This document shows positions 23,192 to 31,853 of a DNA stretch of 64,000 nt, piece by piece (the first letter of the stretch is position 1; every line of letters starts with the position of its first letter). Under the pieces are notes generated by a model that saw only the letters and a list, made by a program, of their open reading frames with translations, was not told where the DNA came from and did not search any database. The stretch is from the NCBI RefSeq assembly GCF_018499875.1, contig NZ_JAHBAY010000004.1, positions 124,001 to 188,000 of the forward strand. Reading direction: 5' to 3'. The DNA comes from Kineosporia corallincola (GTDB lineage: Bacteria > Actinomycetota > Actinomycetes > Actinomycetales > Kineosporiaceae). The translations under genes and the position numbers were made by a program.

Positions 23192-24103
23192 ATGGGTAAC
23201 CGGGAGATCATCGCGCTGGGCACCTCGTGCCAGGTGCCCACGCGCGAGCGCAGCCACGTGGCCACGCTGGTGCGGCTGGGGGACGTCACGGTTCTGGTGG
23301 ACTGTGGCGAGGGCACCCAGCGGCAGATGTTGCACGCGGGGGTGCGCAGTTCGCAGATCGACGCGCTGTGCCTGACCCACGAGCACGGCGACCACACCTT
23401 CGGCGTGCCCGGCCTGCTGAACCGCCGCCGGGTGGACGATCTGCCCGGCCCGCTGCCCGTGCTGGCGCCGCAGGCGTCGCTGGAGCGGCTCTCGCTGCTC
23501 ACCGGGTTCGCCACCGGCGGCCCCGACCCGCTGCACCGCTGGGTGCCGGCCCCCGATCACGGGCCGGTGGAGGTGATGCGGCTCGGCACCTGGAGCGTGT
23601 GGACCGCGCCCCTGCACCACCGGGTGCCGACCGTGGGTTACCGGTTCGTGGAAGACGACTCGCGCCGGGTTCTGCCGGAACTGGCTGCCCGACAGGGCAT
23701 CTCGGGTCCGGAGATCGGTCGCCTGCAACGGGGTGAGTCGGTGCGGGGCACCAGCATGGACGACGTCAGTGTGCACCGTGCCGGCCAGCGGGTGGCGGTG
23801 CTGATGGACACGGCCCTGTGCGACGGTGCGCTGGCCCTGGCCGACGGCTGCGACCTGCTGGTGTGCGAGGCCACCTACACCACGGCGGAGACCGGCCGGG
23901 CCGCCGAGCACCGGCACCTGACGGCGGCGCAGGCGGCCGGGCTGGCGGTCCGGGCCGGTGCCCGGCGGCTGGTGCTGACCCATTTCTCCTCGCGTTACGA
24001 GAAACTCGACGTGCACGAGAAGGAGGCGTCGGACGTCCACCCGGATGTCGTGGTGGCGCGGGACCTCCAGGTGGTGCCGGTGCCGGCCCGCGAGATGTCG
24101 TGA
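23192..24103 (+). CDS. rnz: ribonuclease Z
   Basis: This 303-aa metallo-beta-lactamase-fold nuclease shows the RNase Z pattern: LGTSCQVPTRER at the N-terminus, VDCGEGTQRQML, the zinc site LTHEHGDHTFGVPGLL (His63, His65, Asp67, His68), and the later MDT aspartate and HFSSRY histidine. RNase Z matures tRNA 3' ends by endonucleolytic cleavage. It lies 16 bp after the GAF-ANTAR gene and could be cotranscribed with it. Confidence 0.93.
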   Translation: MGNREIIALGTSCQVPTRERSHVATLVRLGDVTVLVDCGEGTQRQMLHAGVRSSQIDALCLTHEHGDHTFGVPGLLNRRRVDDLPGPLPVLAPQASLERLSLLTGFATGGPDPLHRWVPAPDHGPVEVMRLGTWSVWTAPLHHRVPTVGYRFVEDDSRRVLPELAARQGISGPEIGRLQRGESVRGTSMDDVSVHRAGQRVAVLMDTALCDGALALADGCDLLVCEATYTTAETGRAAEHRHLTAAQAAGLAVRAGARRLVLTHFSSRYEKLDVHEKEASDVHPDVVVARDLQVVPVPAREMS

Positions 24104-24153
24104 GGGCGACACGGTCGTTCAGTCCTGGGGCCTCATCTGGTTAGGCTCGGCCG

Positions 24154-24969
24154 GTGCGTCCTTCCCCTCACGTACTCGACCTGTTCGCCGTTCCCGAAGA
24201 CCCCGAGCCGTTGCCCGGCGGCCAGGGGCACAGCGTGCTCGCCGGTGACCTGGTGCTCAGTCCGGGCCGCGACCCGGGCACCCAGGAGTGGCTCAGCCCG
24301 CTGCTGGCCCGGTTCGCCGTCCGGCTCGACGTGGACCCCGCCCGGCACCGCCGCGACCTGCGGGTGGCGGTGCCGGTGCCGGCCCGCGACGGCTCGTGGG
24401 TGGTGGACGGCTGGGCCGCCAGCCGGTACGAGCCGGGCACGGTGACCTGCCGGGACCTGGACGTGGCGATCGCGGCCGGGCACGTGCTGCACGCCCGGCT
24501 GGCCTCCCTGGTGCGCGAGCGCCCGGCCGGGCTGGCCCGGCGCAACGACCGCTGGGCCAGGGCCGAGCGGGTGGCGTTCGGTGAGGAACCGGTGCCGTCG
24601 CTGCGTCCCGAGGTGGCCGGGCTGGTGTCGCACGCCCTGGACGCCGCGGGTGACGACGGGCTGGGGCCGGACCAGCTGGTGCACGCCGACCTGGCCGGCA
24701 ACCTGCTGCTGGACGCCGACGGGGCGCCGGTGGTGATCGATTTCGCTCCGGCCTGGCGCCCGGTGCTGTGGGCCGACGCGGTCTGCGTGCTGGACAGCGT
24801 GCTCCGGCGGGTCGCGCCGCGGAAGGTGCTGGTGGACTGGGCCTCCGGGCCGGCCCGGGTGGCGATGCTGCGGGCGGTGGTGTTCCGGCTGGTGTCGGAC
24901 GACCCGCAGGACGTGGACCTGGACGGTTACGCGGACGTGCTGCGGTCGATCATGATCGCGACCACCTGA
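24154..24969 (+). CDS. kinase-fold (APH-like, TIGR02569-type) protein
   Basis: This 271-aa protein has a phosphotransferase-like C-terminal half, with the catalytic-loop pattern LVHADLAGNLL and the metal-binding DFAPAWRP. These match a conserved actinobacterial family (TIGR02569) related to aminoglycoside phosphotransferases. The N-terminal lobe lacks an obvious P-loop. It is not a demonstrated resistance gene; a housekeeping kinase of unknown substrate is likelier. GTG start. Confidence 0.75.
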   Translation: MRPSPHVLDLFAVPEDPEPLPGGQGHSVLAGDLVLSPGRDPGTQEWLSPLLARFAVRLDVDPARHRRDLRVAVPVPARDGSWVVDGWAASRYEPGTVTCRDLDVAIAAGHVLHARLASLVRERPAGLARRNDRWARAERVAFGEEPVPSLRPEVAGLVSHALDAAGDDGLGPDQLVHADLAGNLLLDADGAPVVIDFAPAWRPVLWADAVCVLDSVLRRVAPRKVLVDWASGPARVAMLRAVVFRLVSDDPQDVDLDGYADVLRSIMIATT

Positions 24970-25091
24970 GGCCGGCGACCGGGCAAAGTTCCCTGTCGGG
25001 ACAAACCTCACATTCGGGTTGTGTGCGCGTTTCGAACATGTGAGTCTCCTGTGAGGCGTCGCGAGTGGCGACACTGACGTTGGAGTCGCCG

Positions 25092-26558
25092 GTGCGAACT
25101 GTCTTTTCGTCACGCCTCGTCGCCGTTGCGGTGTCGGTGCTCCTGATACTGACCGGCTGGACCGGTCTTTCCGGCACCGCCCGGGCCGCCGAGGCGCCGG
25201 TCCCGATCGAACTCGGCACACCGGTGACGGTCGAGCTGCCGGAGTCCACCTCGAAGGCGCAGTACACGTTCACCACGACCGGCCTGGCCGGCGGGCACGC
25301 CCGGCTGGCCGTGCTGGTCGACGAGATCACCGTGCCCTTCGGTGTGTACGCGGTCTTCACCGGCTCCAGCTCGTATTCGGAAATGGCCTCCGGCACGACC
25401 TACTTCGAGGTCCCGATCCGGGCCGACGGCACCTGGACGGTGGCGGTGAGTGCGGTCAAGCTGCACTCCGGGCACACTCCCGGCACCGGAACCGCCCGGC
25501 TGACCGTCGAACTGGCGCAGGACGAGACCACCACCGTCGAGGTGGGAACACCCTTCACCGAGCAGTTCACGAACCGCGGTGTGGACGTCTACGCCGAGGT
25601 GCCGCTGATCGCCGGCCGCCGCTACGGCTACGACGTGCGGGAGGTCTCGGCCACCGGGCTGTACTCCTACGACAGCGTGCGGGCCACCCTGATCTCGCCG
25701 GACGGGGCCACCGAGATCGACCTGGGCCGTGCCACCGACGCCCCCACCTGGGCGGAGACCCGCGCCCTCACCCAGGGCGGCACCTGGACCCTGCACCTCG
25801 ACCCGGAGCGGGCCACCACCGGATCGATCACCGCCGCCCTGGTCGAGCTGGAAAAGGTTCCCGGTGGGACGCTGAAAACCGGTGCGGTGCAGACCGTCGA
25901 GTTCACCGAGCCGGGCCAGGTGGTGAGCCTCGACCTGACCGGCACACCCGGACGGCGCCCGGTGCTCGAGTTCGTCTCGCGTGACCTGGCCTACGGCGGC
26001 GGTAACAACGACGTGCCGGCGCTCGGCGTCACCCTGACCCGCCCCGACGGCACCTACGCCCGGGACTACGAGTCCCGCGAGAGCTACCTCGAGATGGAGA
26101 CCTACGACGTGGCCGGCACCTGGTCGCTGGCCCTCGACCCGCAGTGGCGCGCCACCGGATCGGTCACCGTCCGGCTGGTCGAGGTCGAAGACCTGCACGC
26201 CGCACTGCCTCTCGGTCGCCGGGGCACCGTGACGTCGTCGGTGCGCTGGCAGGACGCCTTCCTCACCGTCGACGGCGCCGAGGGCCAGGCGCTGCGCTTC
26301 GAGGTGTCGGACCAGTCCTGGTCGGCCGATGGCCAGGGACCCGGGACCGGGTCGATCGACCTGAAGTTCCTGCGGCCGGACGGGTCCGAGGCGGGTTATC
26401 GGGTGCTCTACCGTCCCGGCGTGGTGGAAGACACGGCCGTCGTGTTCGAGAGCCCGGTGTTCGACGTGCCGGGGACCTGGACGGTGTGGGTCGACCCGGG
26501 AGGCGACAGCACCGGCTCGCTGAGCGGCAGGGTGAGCCTGGTGCAGCCCGCGTCGTGA
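25092..26558 (+). CDS. secreted beta-rich repeat protein
   Basis: This protein of about 488 aa has a signal peptide (hydrophobic run VAVAVSVLLILTGW, then ARAAEAP). Four tandem beta-rich modules of roughly 110-120 aa follow, each ending in a GTWT or GTWS plus hydrophobic strand. The modules resemble PPC-type pre-peptidase C-terminal domains, but no catalytic domain is attached. No membrane anchor or sorting signal follows. GTG at 25092 has GGAG 7 nt upstream, favoured over GTG 25065. Role unknown. Confidence 0.75.
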   Translation: MRTVFSSRLVAVAVSVLLILTGWTGLSGTARAAEAPVPIELGTPVTVELPESTSKAQYTFTTTGLAGGHARLAVLVDEITVPFGVYAVFTGSSSYSEMASGTTYFEVPIRADGTWTVAVSAVKLHSGHTPGTGTARLTVELAQDETTTVEVGTPFTEQFTNRGVDVYAEVPLIAGRRYGYDVREVSATGLYSYDSVRATLISPDGATEIDLGRATDAPTWAETRALTQGGTWTLHLDPERATTGSITAALVELEKVPGGTLKTGAVQTVEFTEPGQVVSLDLTGTPGRRPVLEFVSRDLAYGGGNNDVPALGVTLTRPDGTYARDYESRESYLEMETYDVAGTWSLALDPQWRATGSVTVRLVEVEDLHAALPLGRRGTVTSSVRWQDAFLTVDGAEGQALRFEVSDQSWSADGQGPGTGSIDLKFLRPDGSEAGYRVLYRPGVVEDTAVVFESPVFDVPGTWTVWVDPGGDSTGSLSGRVSLVQPAS

Positions 26559-26885
26559 CGGTATCGGGCCCGGGTCGGGCCCGGGTCGGGCCCGGGTCGA
26601 GTAGGCGTCGAGCCTGGGGCGGACCTACGTCGAGCCCGCGTCCTGACGGCGCGGGGCCGGGAACATGCGGACGGATCGATGTGCTGGTCCGGCCGCATGC
26701 TCCGCCGAATTTGGGGAAATGCCAATCTGGTCGGATTTCCGGTATAGTCCTGGACCGGGAGGAGTGTTGATCAAATGTGCTGGAGGCAAGTGACTCTCGC
26801 AAGCCGGGTGACGGTCGCACCCTGTCGTAATGAGGACAGTGCTTCCGAAAACTGACTCATCGGCGGGGTGTTCGATCAAGGTGCG
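26559..26885. other. 327-bp intergenic region with short repeats
   Basis: It begins with a tandem repeat and becomes lower in GC. A TATAGT at 26743-26748 could be a -10 hexamer, and GGGAGGAG just downstream resembles a ribosome site. The reading frames behind it are only 9-26 codons (for example from ATG 26775), so I do not call a gene. A short leader peptide or a decayed gene cannot be excluded. Confidence 0.4.
26564..26596. repeat. tandem repeat, 3 exact units of 11 bp
   Basis: TCGGGCCCGGG is repeated three times without interruption just after the stop of the secreted repeat protein. Each unit contains the palindrome CGGGCCCG, so the array could fold into alternative hairpins and act as a terminator. 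Confidence 0.8.
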
Positions 26886-27251
26886 TCATTCGAAGCGAAT
26901 GCCGCCGTGGATGTCGCGGGCCTGCACCGCATGACCGCCCACGTTCCCGTGCACGGTGTTCGTCGTCGTTCGCCCGGTGTCGTCGTGGTCCGGGCGGTGC
27001 GTGTTCCAGGCCGATTCCAGCCAGGTGCGGAAATCGGCGTCGCTTGAGACGCTTTCATGCAGTAGTGCGATGAGCGCTGCACGTGCTCGTGTATCCATGG
27101 GGCGGTGAAGAACGTCGTCGAGGGCCTGCTGCGCCGGATGCCTCCGGCGCAGGTGATCTCGCAGGCCGGAGGTGAATTCGGCGAACGCGGCGGGGCGGTC
27201 GGCCGCGGCTGTCAGTTCGGCCACCACCTGGCTGATCAGGTCGTTGGTCAT
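26886..27251 (-). CDS. small effector-like protein with C-terminal amyloid-type motif
   Basis: This 121-aa protein has a predicted all-helical N-terminal domain (residues 1-85). A short Thr/Asn-rich linker then leads to a C-terminal motif VQARDIHGGIRF (residues 109-120). The nearby NB-ARC ATPase at 28342 carries VQARDVSGGIHF near its N-terminus. This arrangement, a helical cell-death-type domain ending in a short motif that matches an adjacent NLR, fits bacterial amyloid-signalling (BASS/RHIM-like) effector pairs. The helical domain would correspond to the Bell or effector-associated type. No enzymatic residues are visible. ATG with GGGAGGA 6 nt upstream. Divergent from the ATPase operon. Confidence 0.75.
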   Translation of the reverse strand: MTNDLISQVVAELTAAADRPAAFAEFTSGLRDHLRRRHPAQQALDDVLHRPMDTRARAALIALLHESVSSDADFRTWLESAWNTHRPDHDDTGRTTTNTVHGNVGGHAVQARDIHGGIRFE

Positions 27252-27376
27252 CGGGTCCTCCCGGCGCCTGGGGGTGGACGGATTCGTTGTCCTGGGTGAT
27301 CCTCGCTGGTAGCGACATTTTACTCAGTGTGTAATTTCTGCCATGCGTTCGGCCACAATCAAAAACGGGGGTTACT
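27252..27376. promoter_or_regulatory. divergent promoter region of the NLR locus
   Basis: The 125-bp gap between the effector-like gene and the ATPase operon is relatively AT-rich. It contains an imperfect inverted repeat TTACTCA/TGTGTAA (27321-27335, one mismatch) as a possible operator. It must drive both arms of the locus. Confidence 0.5.
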
Positions 27377-27658
27377 GTGACGGGGAGTAATCCGGGGAAA
27401 TGGAGCGCGGACAGCTCTGCCAATTTTCTGCGGCGGCTGGGCAAGTCGTCGCACGAGCTGGGACAGACGGCGGGCAATGTGAGCTGTCCCGACATCTGGG
27501 AACTCGACAACGGTGACATCGCGGTGATCGGCACCGAGCTCAGCCACAGTTACACCGGCAGGCTGCCGGACGGGGTGTCGATCGACCCGGGCGAGAGCCT
27601 GGTCGTCATTCCGCGCCGCACCATCGTGGCAGCCAAGACCGACATCCCGGACCAGTGA
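27377..27658 (+). CDS. small conserved protein upstream of DUF6879
   Basis: This 93-aa protein contains the stretch DIWELDNGDIAVIGTELS and the later VVIPRRTIVAAKTDIPD. From memory, it resembles a small family encoded directly before DUF6879 proteins in streptomycetes; function unknown. GTG start with a G-run upstream. The stop overlaps the next start as TGATG, so the two are coupled. Confidence 0.7.
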   Translation: MTGSNPGKWSADSSANFLRRLGKSSHELGQTAGNVSCPDIWELDNGDIAVIGTELSHSYTGRLPDGVSIDPGESLVVIPRRTIVAAKTDIPDQ

Positions 27659-28329
27659 TGGGGCCGGCCGTGCCGATCGACCTGCGTGGTGGCGAGATCC
27701 AGCAGCTCGCCGACTATTACGCCGATTTCGAGCAGAGGATGGCGGGCTGCCAGGAGTTCTGGAAACTGGAGCGCGGGCAGACCTTCGCCGAACCGGCGGA
27801 CGAGAGCTGGCTGGCGTTCGAGGCCGGCGACTGGGATACCGCCGCGCGGCTGATCGAGCGCCGCCGGGCCGATCTCGAGGCCTACCACCGCGAGCTGCGG
27901 CAGGCCGGCACCCGCACCGCCCGGGTCCGGGTGGTGGAACGGCCGCTGTCGGCCTACCTGCAATGGGAGCTGCGGTTGCTCCGGATCCGCGACGAGGCGG
28001 GCGGGCCGATCCGGGTGCTCGACGCGGGTGCGGTGGCCGGGCTGGAGACGGGCGGGCCGCTGCCGGAGATCTACACGATGGACGAAACCGTGATGTACGA
28101 GGCTGTTTACGATGATTCGGGAGTGCTCGACCATGCCGTGCGCTACCGGGACGCCGATGTCGTGAGGGCGGGCCGGGAGCTGATCGGCGACCTGTACCGC
28201 CGGGCCGAGCCGATCGCCGCCTTCTTCGGGCGGGAGATCGATCCGGCGCAGCCGGTGCTCCCGGACCGCCCGGCCCTGCCGGCGGACTATCTGCGTTCGA
28301 GGGGCCGTCCTGCACCCATCCGGTCGTGA
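27658..28329 (+). CDS. DUF6879 family protein
   Basis: This 223-aa protein has the DUF6879 pattern: a Phe/Trp/Leu-rich N-terminal half (FWKLERGQTF, DESWLAFEAGDW), the RVVERPLSAYLQWEL segment, and a YTMDETVMYEAVYD strand region. Function unknown. ATG at 27658 (a GTG 3 nt upstream is an alternative). It is coupled to the small gene before it and lies 12 bp before the NB-ARC ATPase, so it belongs to the same transcript. Confidence 0.75.
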   Translation: MGPAVPIDLRGGEIQQLADYYADFEQRMAGCQEFWKLERGQTFAEPADESWLAFEAGDWDTAARLIERRRADLEAYHRELRQAGTRTARVRVVERPLSAYLQWELRLLRIRDEAGGPIRVLDAGAVAGLETGGPLPEIYTMDETVMYEAVYDDSGVLDHAVRYRDADVVRAGRELIGDLYRRAEPIAAFFGREIDPAQPVLPDRPALPADYLRSRGRPAPIRS

Positions 28330-28341
28330 GCGGGTGCCGGG

Positions 28342-30798
28342 ATGAGCGCCACCGGGCCGCACGACGACGCGGATCAGGAGAACCAGGTCGAGGCAGGCCG
28401 TCTCGACGATCTGGTGCAGGCCCGCGACGTTTCCGGGGGCATACACTTCTACGGGAGACCGGCCCGGCGGGCCGACGGAAGCACCGTCCCCCGCCAGCTT
28501 CCCGGCGACGTCGGCGTGTTCGTCAACCGGCTCGGTGAGCTGGCCTCGCTGGGCGAGCTCGCCGCCGCGCACGCCGCGCATGCCGCACACACCGCACACA
28601 CCGCATCGGGCACCGGCGCCTCCACGGTCATCGTCGTCACCGGATCGGCCGGCGTCGGAAAGACCGCTCTGGCCCTGCACTTCGGGCACCGGGTGGAGGA
28701 GCTCTTCCCGGACGGGCAGATCTACTACGACCTGCGCGGCTACGGTGAGAGCAGACCGCTGGAGGTCGCGGACCTGCTCGACCGGGTGCTGCGCGACCTC
28801 GGTCTGCCCGCCGACCGGATCCCCGCCGACCTGCAAGAACGCTCAGCCTTACTGCGCAGCCTGCTGGCCCGCCGCCGGGTTCTGGTGGTGCTCGACAACG
28901 CTGCCTCGGCAGCCCAGGTGAGGCCGCTGATACCGGGCACGGTCGGTTCGCTGCTGCTGGTCACGAGCCGTAGCGCCCTGCCTGCCCTGGCGGTGCGTGA
29001 CGGTGCGCGCCGGGTGCATGTCGACGTCCTCTCCGACCGGGACGCGGTCGATCTGCTGACCCGGGTCACCACCGCCGGCCACCGGCGTGACGACGAGCGG
29101 TCGCTGGCCGAACTCGCCCGGCTGTGCGCGAATCTGCCGCTGGCCCTGCGGATCGCGGCCGAACGGGCCAGCGCACGGCCGACCATGGAGCTCGGCGAGC
29201 TGATCGGCGACCTGCGGGACTCCACCTCGCTGTGGGACGCCCTGAGCATCGGTGACGAGGGTGAGGAGGAGGCGGTGCGGGCGGTGTTCGCCTGGTCCTA
29301 CCGGGCGCTCACGCCACAGGCGGCCGGCCTGTTCCGGGCCCTCGGGGTGTATCCCGGAACCGACATCGCCCTGATGCCGGCCGCGGTGCTGCTCGGCGAA
29401 ACGGTCACCCGGACCCGGCGGGCTCTCGACCTGCTGCTCGGTGCCTGCCTGCTGAGTTCACCGCACCCGGGCCGCTTCCGGTGCCACGACCTGCTGCGGG
29501 CCTACGCCGTGGACCAGGCGCGCGAGGCGGAGAGTGAGGCCGAGCGGACCCGGATGCTGGAGCGGCTGGTGCGGTGGTTCACCCTCACCGTCGACCAGGC
29601 GGCCCTGGTCCTCGCCCCCGGCGACCGCTTTCCGCTGACGCCCGGCACGCCCGGAACGGTGGAGCCGCTGTCGTTCGCCTCCCCGGTCACCGCGCTGGAA
29701 TGGTTCGAGACCGAGCGTGACAACCTGATCGCCTGCTGCACCGCGGCTTTCGCCGCCGGACTGGCCCTGACCGCCTGGGAGCTGGCGATGACGGCCGGGG
29801 CCCTGCACGCGAGCCACTTCATGTTCGCGGACTGGGAGGTGATGAGCCGGACCGCGGTGGCCGCGGCGGAGACGCTGCGCGAACCCGGCAGGCTGGGGCA
29901 GGCACTCGACAACCGGGGCAAGTACCTGTTCCGCACCCGGCAGCTGGAACCGGCCCGGGCGGTGCACGAACGGGCCCTGGCGGTGCGCGAGGCCACCGGC
30001 GACCGGCCCGGGCAGGGCGAGTCGCTCAATGCCCTGGGCCTGATCGGGTTGCGCACCCGCGATCTCGACGCCGCCCGGCAGAGTTTCGCCCGGGCGGCCA
30101 CGATGTTCGCGGCGGCCGGCGACGAGAGGTGGGTGGGCATCATGACGTCGAACGCGGCGGAGTCCGAGCTGGAGGCGATGGATCCGGACGCCCCCGATCG
30201 GGCCGGGGCGGCCGCGCTCGTCGCCGGGCTGAGCGATCTGCCCGGAACCTTCGCCCGGCTGGGCGACCCGGGCCTGCGGGGCAACGCCCTGTGGCTGCTG
30301 GCCTGGGCCCAGCGCCTGGCGGGTGATCTGCCGGCCGCGAGGGCGTCCGTCGACGAGGCCCTGGGCATCGCCGAGGACGTCGGCAGCAGGGCCTGGGAGG
30401 GGTTCTGGCTGCTGGAGTCGGGACGCGTGCACCTCGCGGCGGGGGAGCTGCCGCAGGCCCTCCAGTGCTGCGCCGCCTCGGCGTCCCTGCAACGGCAGCT
30501 GGCCGACCGCAGCCGGGAGGCGATGGCCGTCGCCCTGAACGGGGAGGTGCTGGCCGCCGCCGGCGGCGGGGATCCGGCCGAGGCCCTGGCCTTCCTGCGG
30601 CAGGCCGCGCGCATGCACCGTGACCTGGGCGACGACTGGAACGAGGCACTCGCGCTGGTGCGGGCGGCCGAGGTGGCGCCCGCACCGGACGCCGCTGAGG
30701 AAGAGGCGTCCCGGGCTCTGCGGCTCGCCGGGCCCTTCGCCGACGCCCGGGCCCAGGCCCTGCGCCGGCGGGCCCGGGCACTGGCGGACCCGGCGTGA
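28342..30798 (+). CDS. NB-ARC/TPR STAND ATPase (bacterial NLR)
   Basis: This 818-aa STAND protein carries the motif VQARDVSGGIHF at residues 25-36 and an Ala/His-rich linker at about 75-90. An NB-ARC domain follows: Walker A GSAGVGKT at 101-108, Walker B VLVVLD at 180-185, a LLVTSR sensor and a LPLALRIAAE motif. The C-terminal half is helical TPR-like repeats that would sense a ligand. Such proteins oligomerise on activation. The N-terminal motif matches the C-terminus of the divergent small protein at 26886, suggesting that the ATPase nucleates it. There is no SARP/BTAD domain, so it is not an AfsR-type activator. The trigger is unknown. Confidence 0.88.
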   Translation: MSATGPHDDADQENQVEAGRLDDLVQARDVSGGIHFYGRPARRADGSTVPRQLPGDVGVFVNRLGELASLGELAAAHAAHAAHTAHTASGTGASTVIVVTGSAGVGKTALALHFGHRVEELFPDGQIYYDLRGYGESRPLEVADLLDRVLRDLGLPADRIPADLQERSALLRSLLARRRVLVVLDNAASAAQVRPLIPGTVGSLLLVTSRSALPALAVRDGARRVHVDVLSDRDAVDLLTRVTTAGHRRDDERSLAELARLCANLPLALRIAAERASARPTMELGELIGDLRDSTSLWDALSIGDEGEEEAVRAVFAWSYRALTPQAAGLFRALGVYPGTDIALMPAAVLLGETVTRTRRALDLLLGACLLSSPHPGRFRCHDLLRAYAVDQAREAESEAERTRMLERLVRWFTLTVDQAALVLAPGDRFPLTPGTPGTVEPLSFASPVTALEWFETERDNLIACCTAAFAAGLALTAWELAMTAGALHASHFMFADWEVMSRTAVAAAETLREPGRLGQALDNRGKYLFRTRQLEPARAVHERALAVREATGDRPGQGESLNALGLIGLRTRDLDAARQSFARAATMFAAAGDERWVGIMTSNAAESELEAMDPDAPDRAGAAALVAGLSDLPGTFARLGDPGLRGNALWLLAWAQRLAGDLPAARASVDEALGIAEDVGSRAWEGFWLLESGRVHLAAGELPQALQCCAASASLQRQLADRSREAMAVALNGEVLAAAGGGDPAEALAFLRQAARMHRDLGDDWNEALALVRAAEVAPAPDAAEEEASRALRLAGPFADARAQALRRRARALADPA

Positions 30799-31659
30799 TC
30801 AGTCGTCCGGCCCGGGCGGGTCCTCGGTGTCGACCAGCCACAGCGGACCGTCGGCGCACTCCACCCGCAGCCCGGGGGCGGGCTGCGTGCTGGAGGCGTT
30901 CACCCGCACCGGGCGCCCGGCCACCTGCGCCACCGGCCCACGTCCGCCGCCGAGGAAGGCAGCGGCCCGGATCCGGTGGTGCACCTCCTCGCGCGGCGCG
31001 TCCCAGGTGATCGAGAACCAGTCCGGGGTGGGGAAACCGGCGTAGGAGGCCAGGGACTCGTCCTGCTCGTCACCCGGGTCGCCGGCGGCGAGCCGTTGCA
31101 GGGCGATCGGGAGCAGCCGGGCCAGGACCGGTCGGGTCGCCTCCCAGACGTCGTCGGGAACCACCCGGTCGGGCACCTCGATGCCGCGGGAGGCGGCCAG
31201 CACCGGCCCGCCGTCCGGCCGCTCGTCGACCCGGTGCAGGGTGAGCCCCAGCGAGGTCTCACCGGACCGGATGGCCCAGGGCACCGGGGAGGGACCGCGC
31301 CACTGCGGCAGCAGGGCGGTGTGGATGTTGACCGTGCCCAGTCGAGGCAGGTCGAAGACGGCCCGGGGCAGGCGCCAGTTGAAACCGAACACCAGGAACA
31401 GGTCAGGCCGGTAACCGCTCAGAAGAGGCTGCAACGAATCGGCATTCGCCGGGAACAGCAGGTCTGTCCCGCCCGGCACCGACGCGGCGAGATCGGTCAC
31501 GGCCGGTCGCATCTGCGGGTCGGGCGGCGAATTCGGCCGCATGGAGCGGCTCATCGTGAACGCGACCACCTCGTGCCCGAGGCCGGCGAGCAGGTCGGAG
31601 AGGAACCGGAACTGCGGCACGCCGTACGACGCCAGGACGACGCGGAGTCCGGAGGTCAT
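30799..31659 (-). CDS. formyltransferase family protein
   Basis: This 286-aa protein has the formyl/glycinamide transferase core: NIHTALLPQWRG (catalytic Asn and His), WAIRSGETSLG and the conserved Asp in VDERPDGGP. The family includes methionyl-tRNA formyltransferases and sugar or amino-acid formyltransferases that use N10-formyltetrahydrofolate. The C-terminal region is short and does not clearly match the tRNA-binding domain, so the acceptor is uncertain. Its stop abuts the ATPase stop (convergent). Confidence 0.82.
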   Translation of the reverse strand: MTSGLRVVLASYGVPQFRFLSDLLAGLGHEVVAFTMSRSMRPNSPPDPQMRPAVTDLAASVPGGTDLLFPANADSLQPLLSGYRPDLFLVFGFNWRLPRAVFDLPRLGTVNIHTALLPQWRGPSPVPWAIRSGETSLGLTLHRVDERPDGGPVLAASRGIEVPDRVVPDDVWEATRPVLARLLPIALQRLAAGDPGDEQDESLASYAGFPTPDWFSITWDAPREEVHHRIRAAAFLGGGRGPVAQVAGRPVRVNASSTQPAPGLRVECADGPLWLVDTEDPPGPDD

Positions 31660-31853
31660 GACAAGAAAGTAGTGGCCGACCGCCGCCGACGGGCCGGTTC
31701 ACCATCACCGTCACGGAAAACCCGGGCAGCCGGGCGATTTGGCGATCCGTGTCGCACTCAAGGTGAGGATGCGGTCACGGGTTGTCCCGCCTTGTCCGGT
31801 CGGGCGGCGGTGTTGCGGGTTGACATCGGCCGCCAGCACGGGCAGCCGCCGTC

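Noticed and set aside
26775-26855. Short frame after GGGAGGAG upstream of the NLR locus
   Set aside because: Only about 26 codons (9 in the alternative frame), no family, and the start position is ambiguous.
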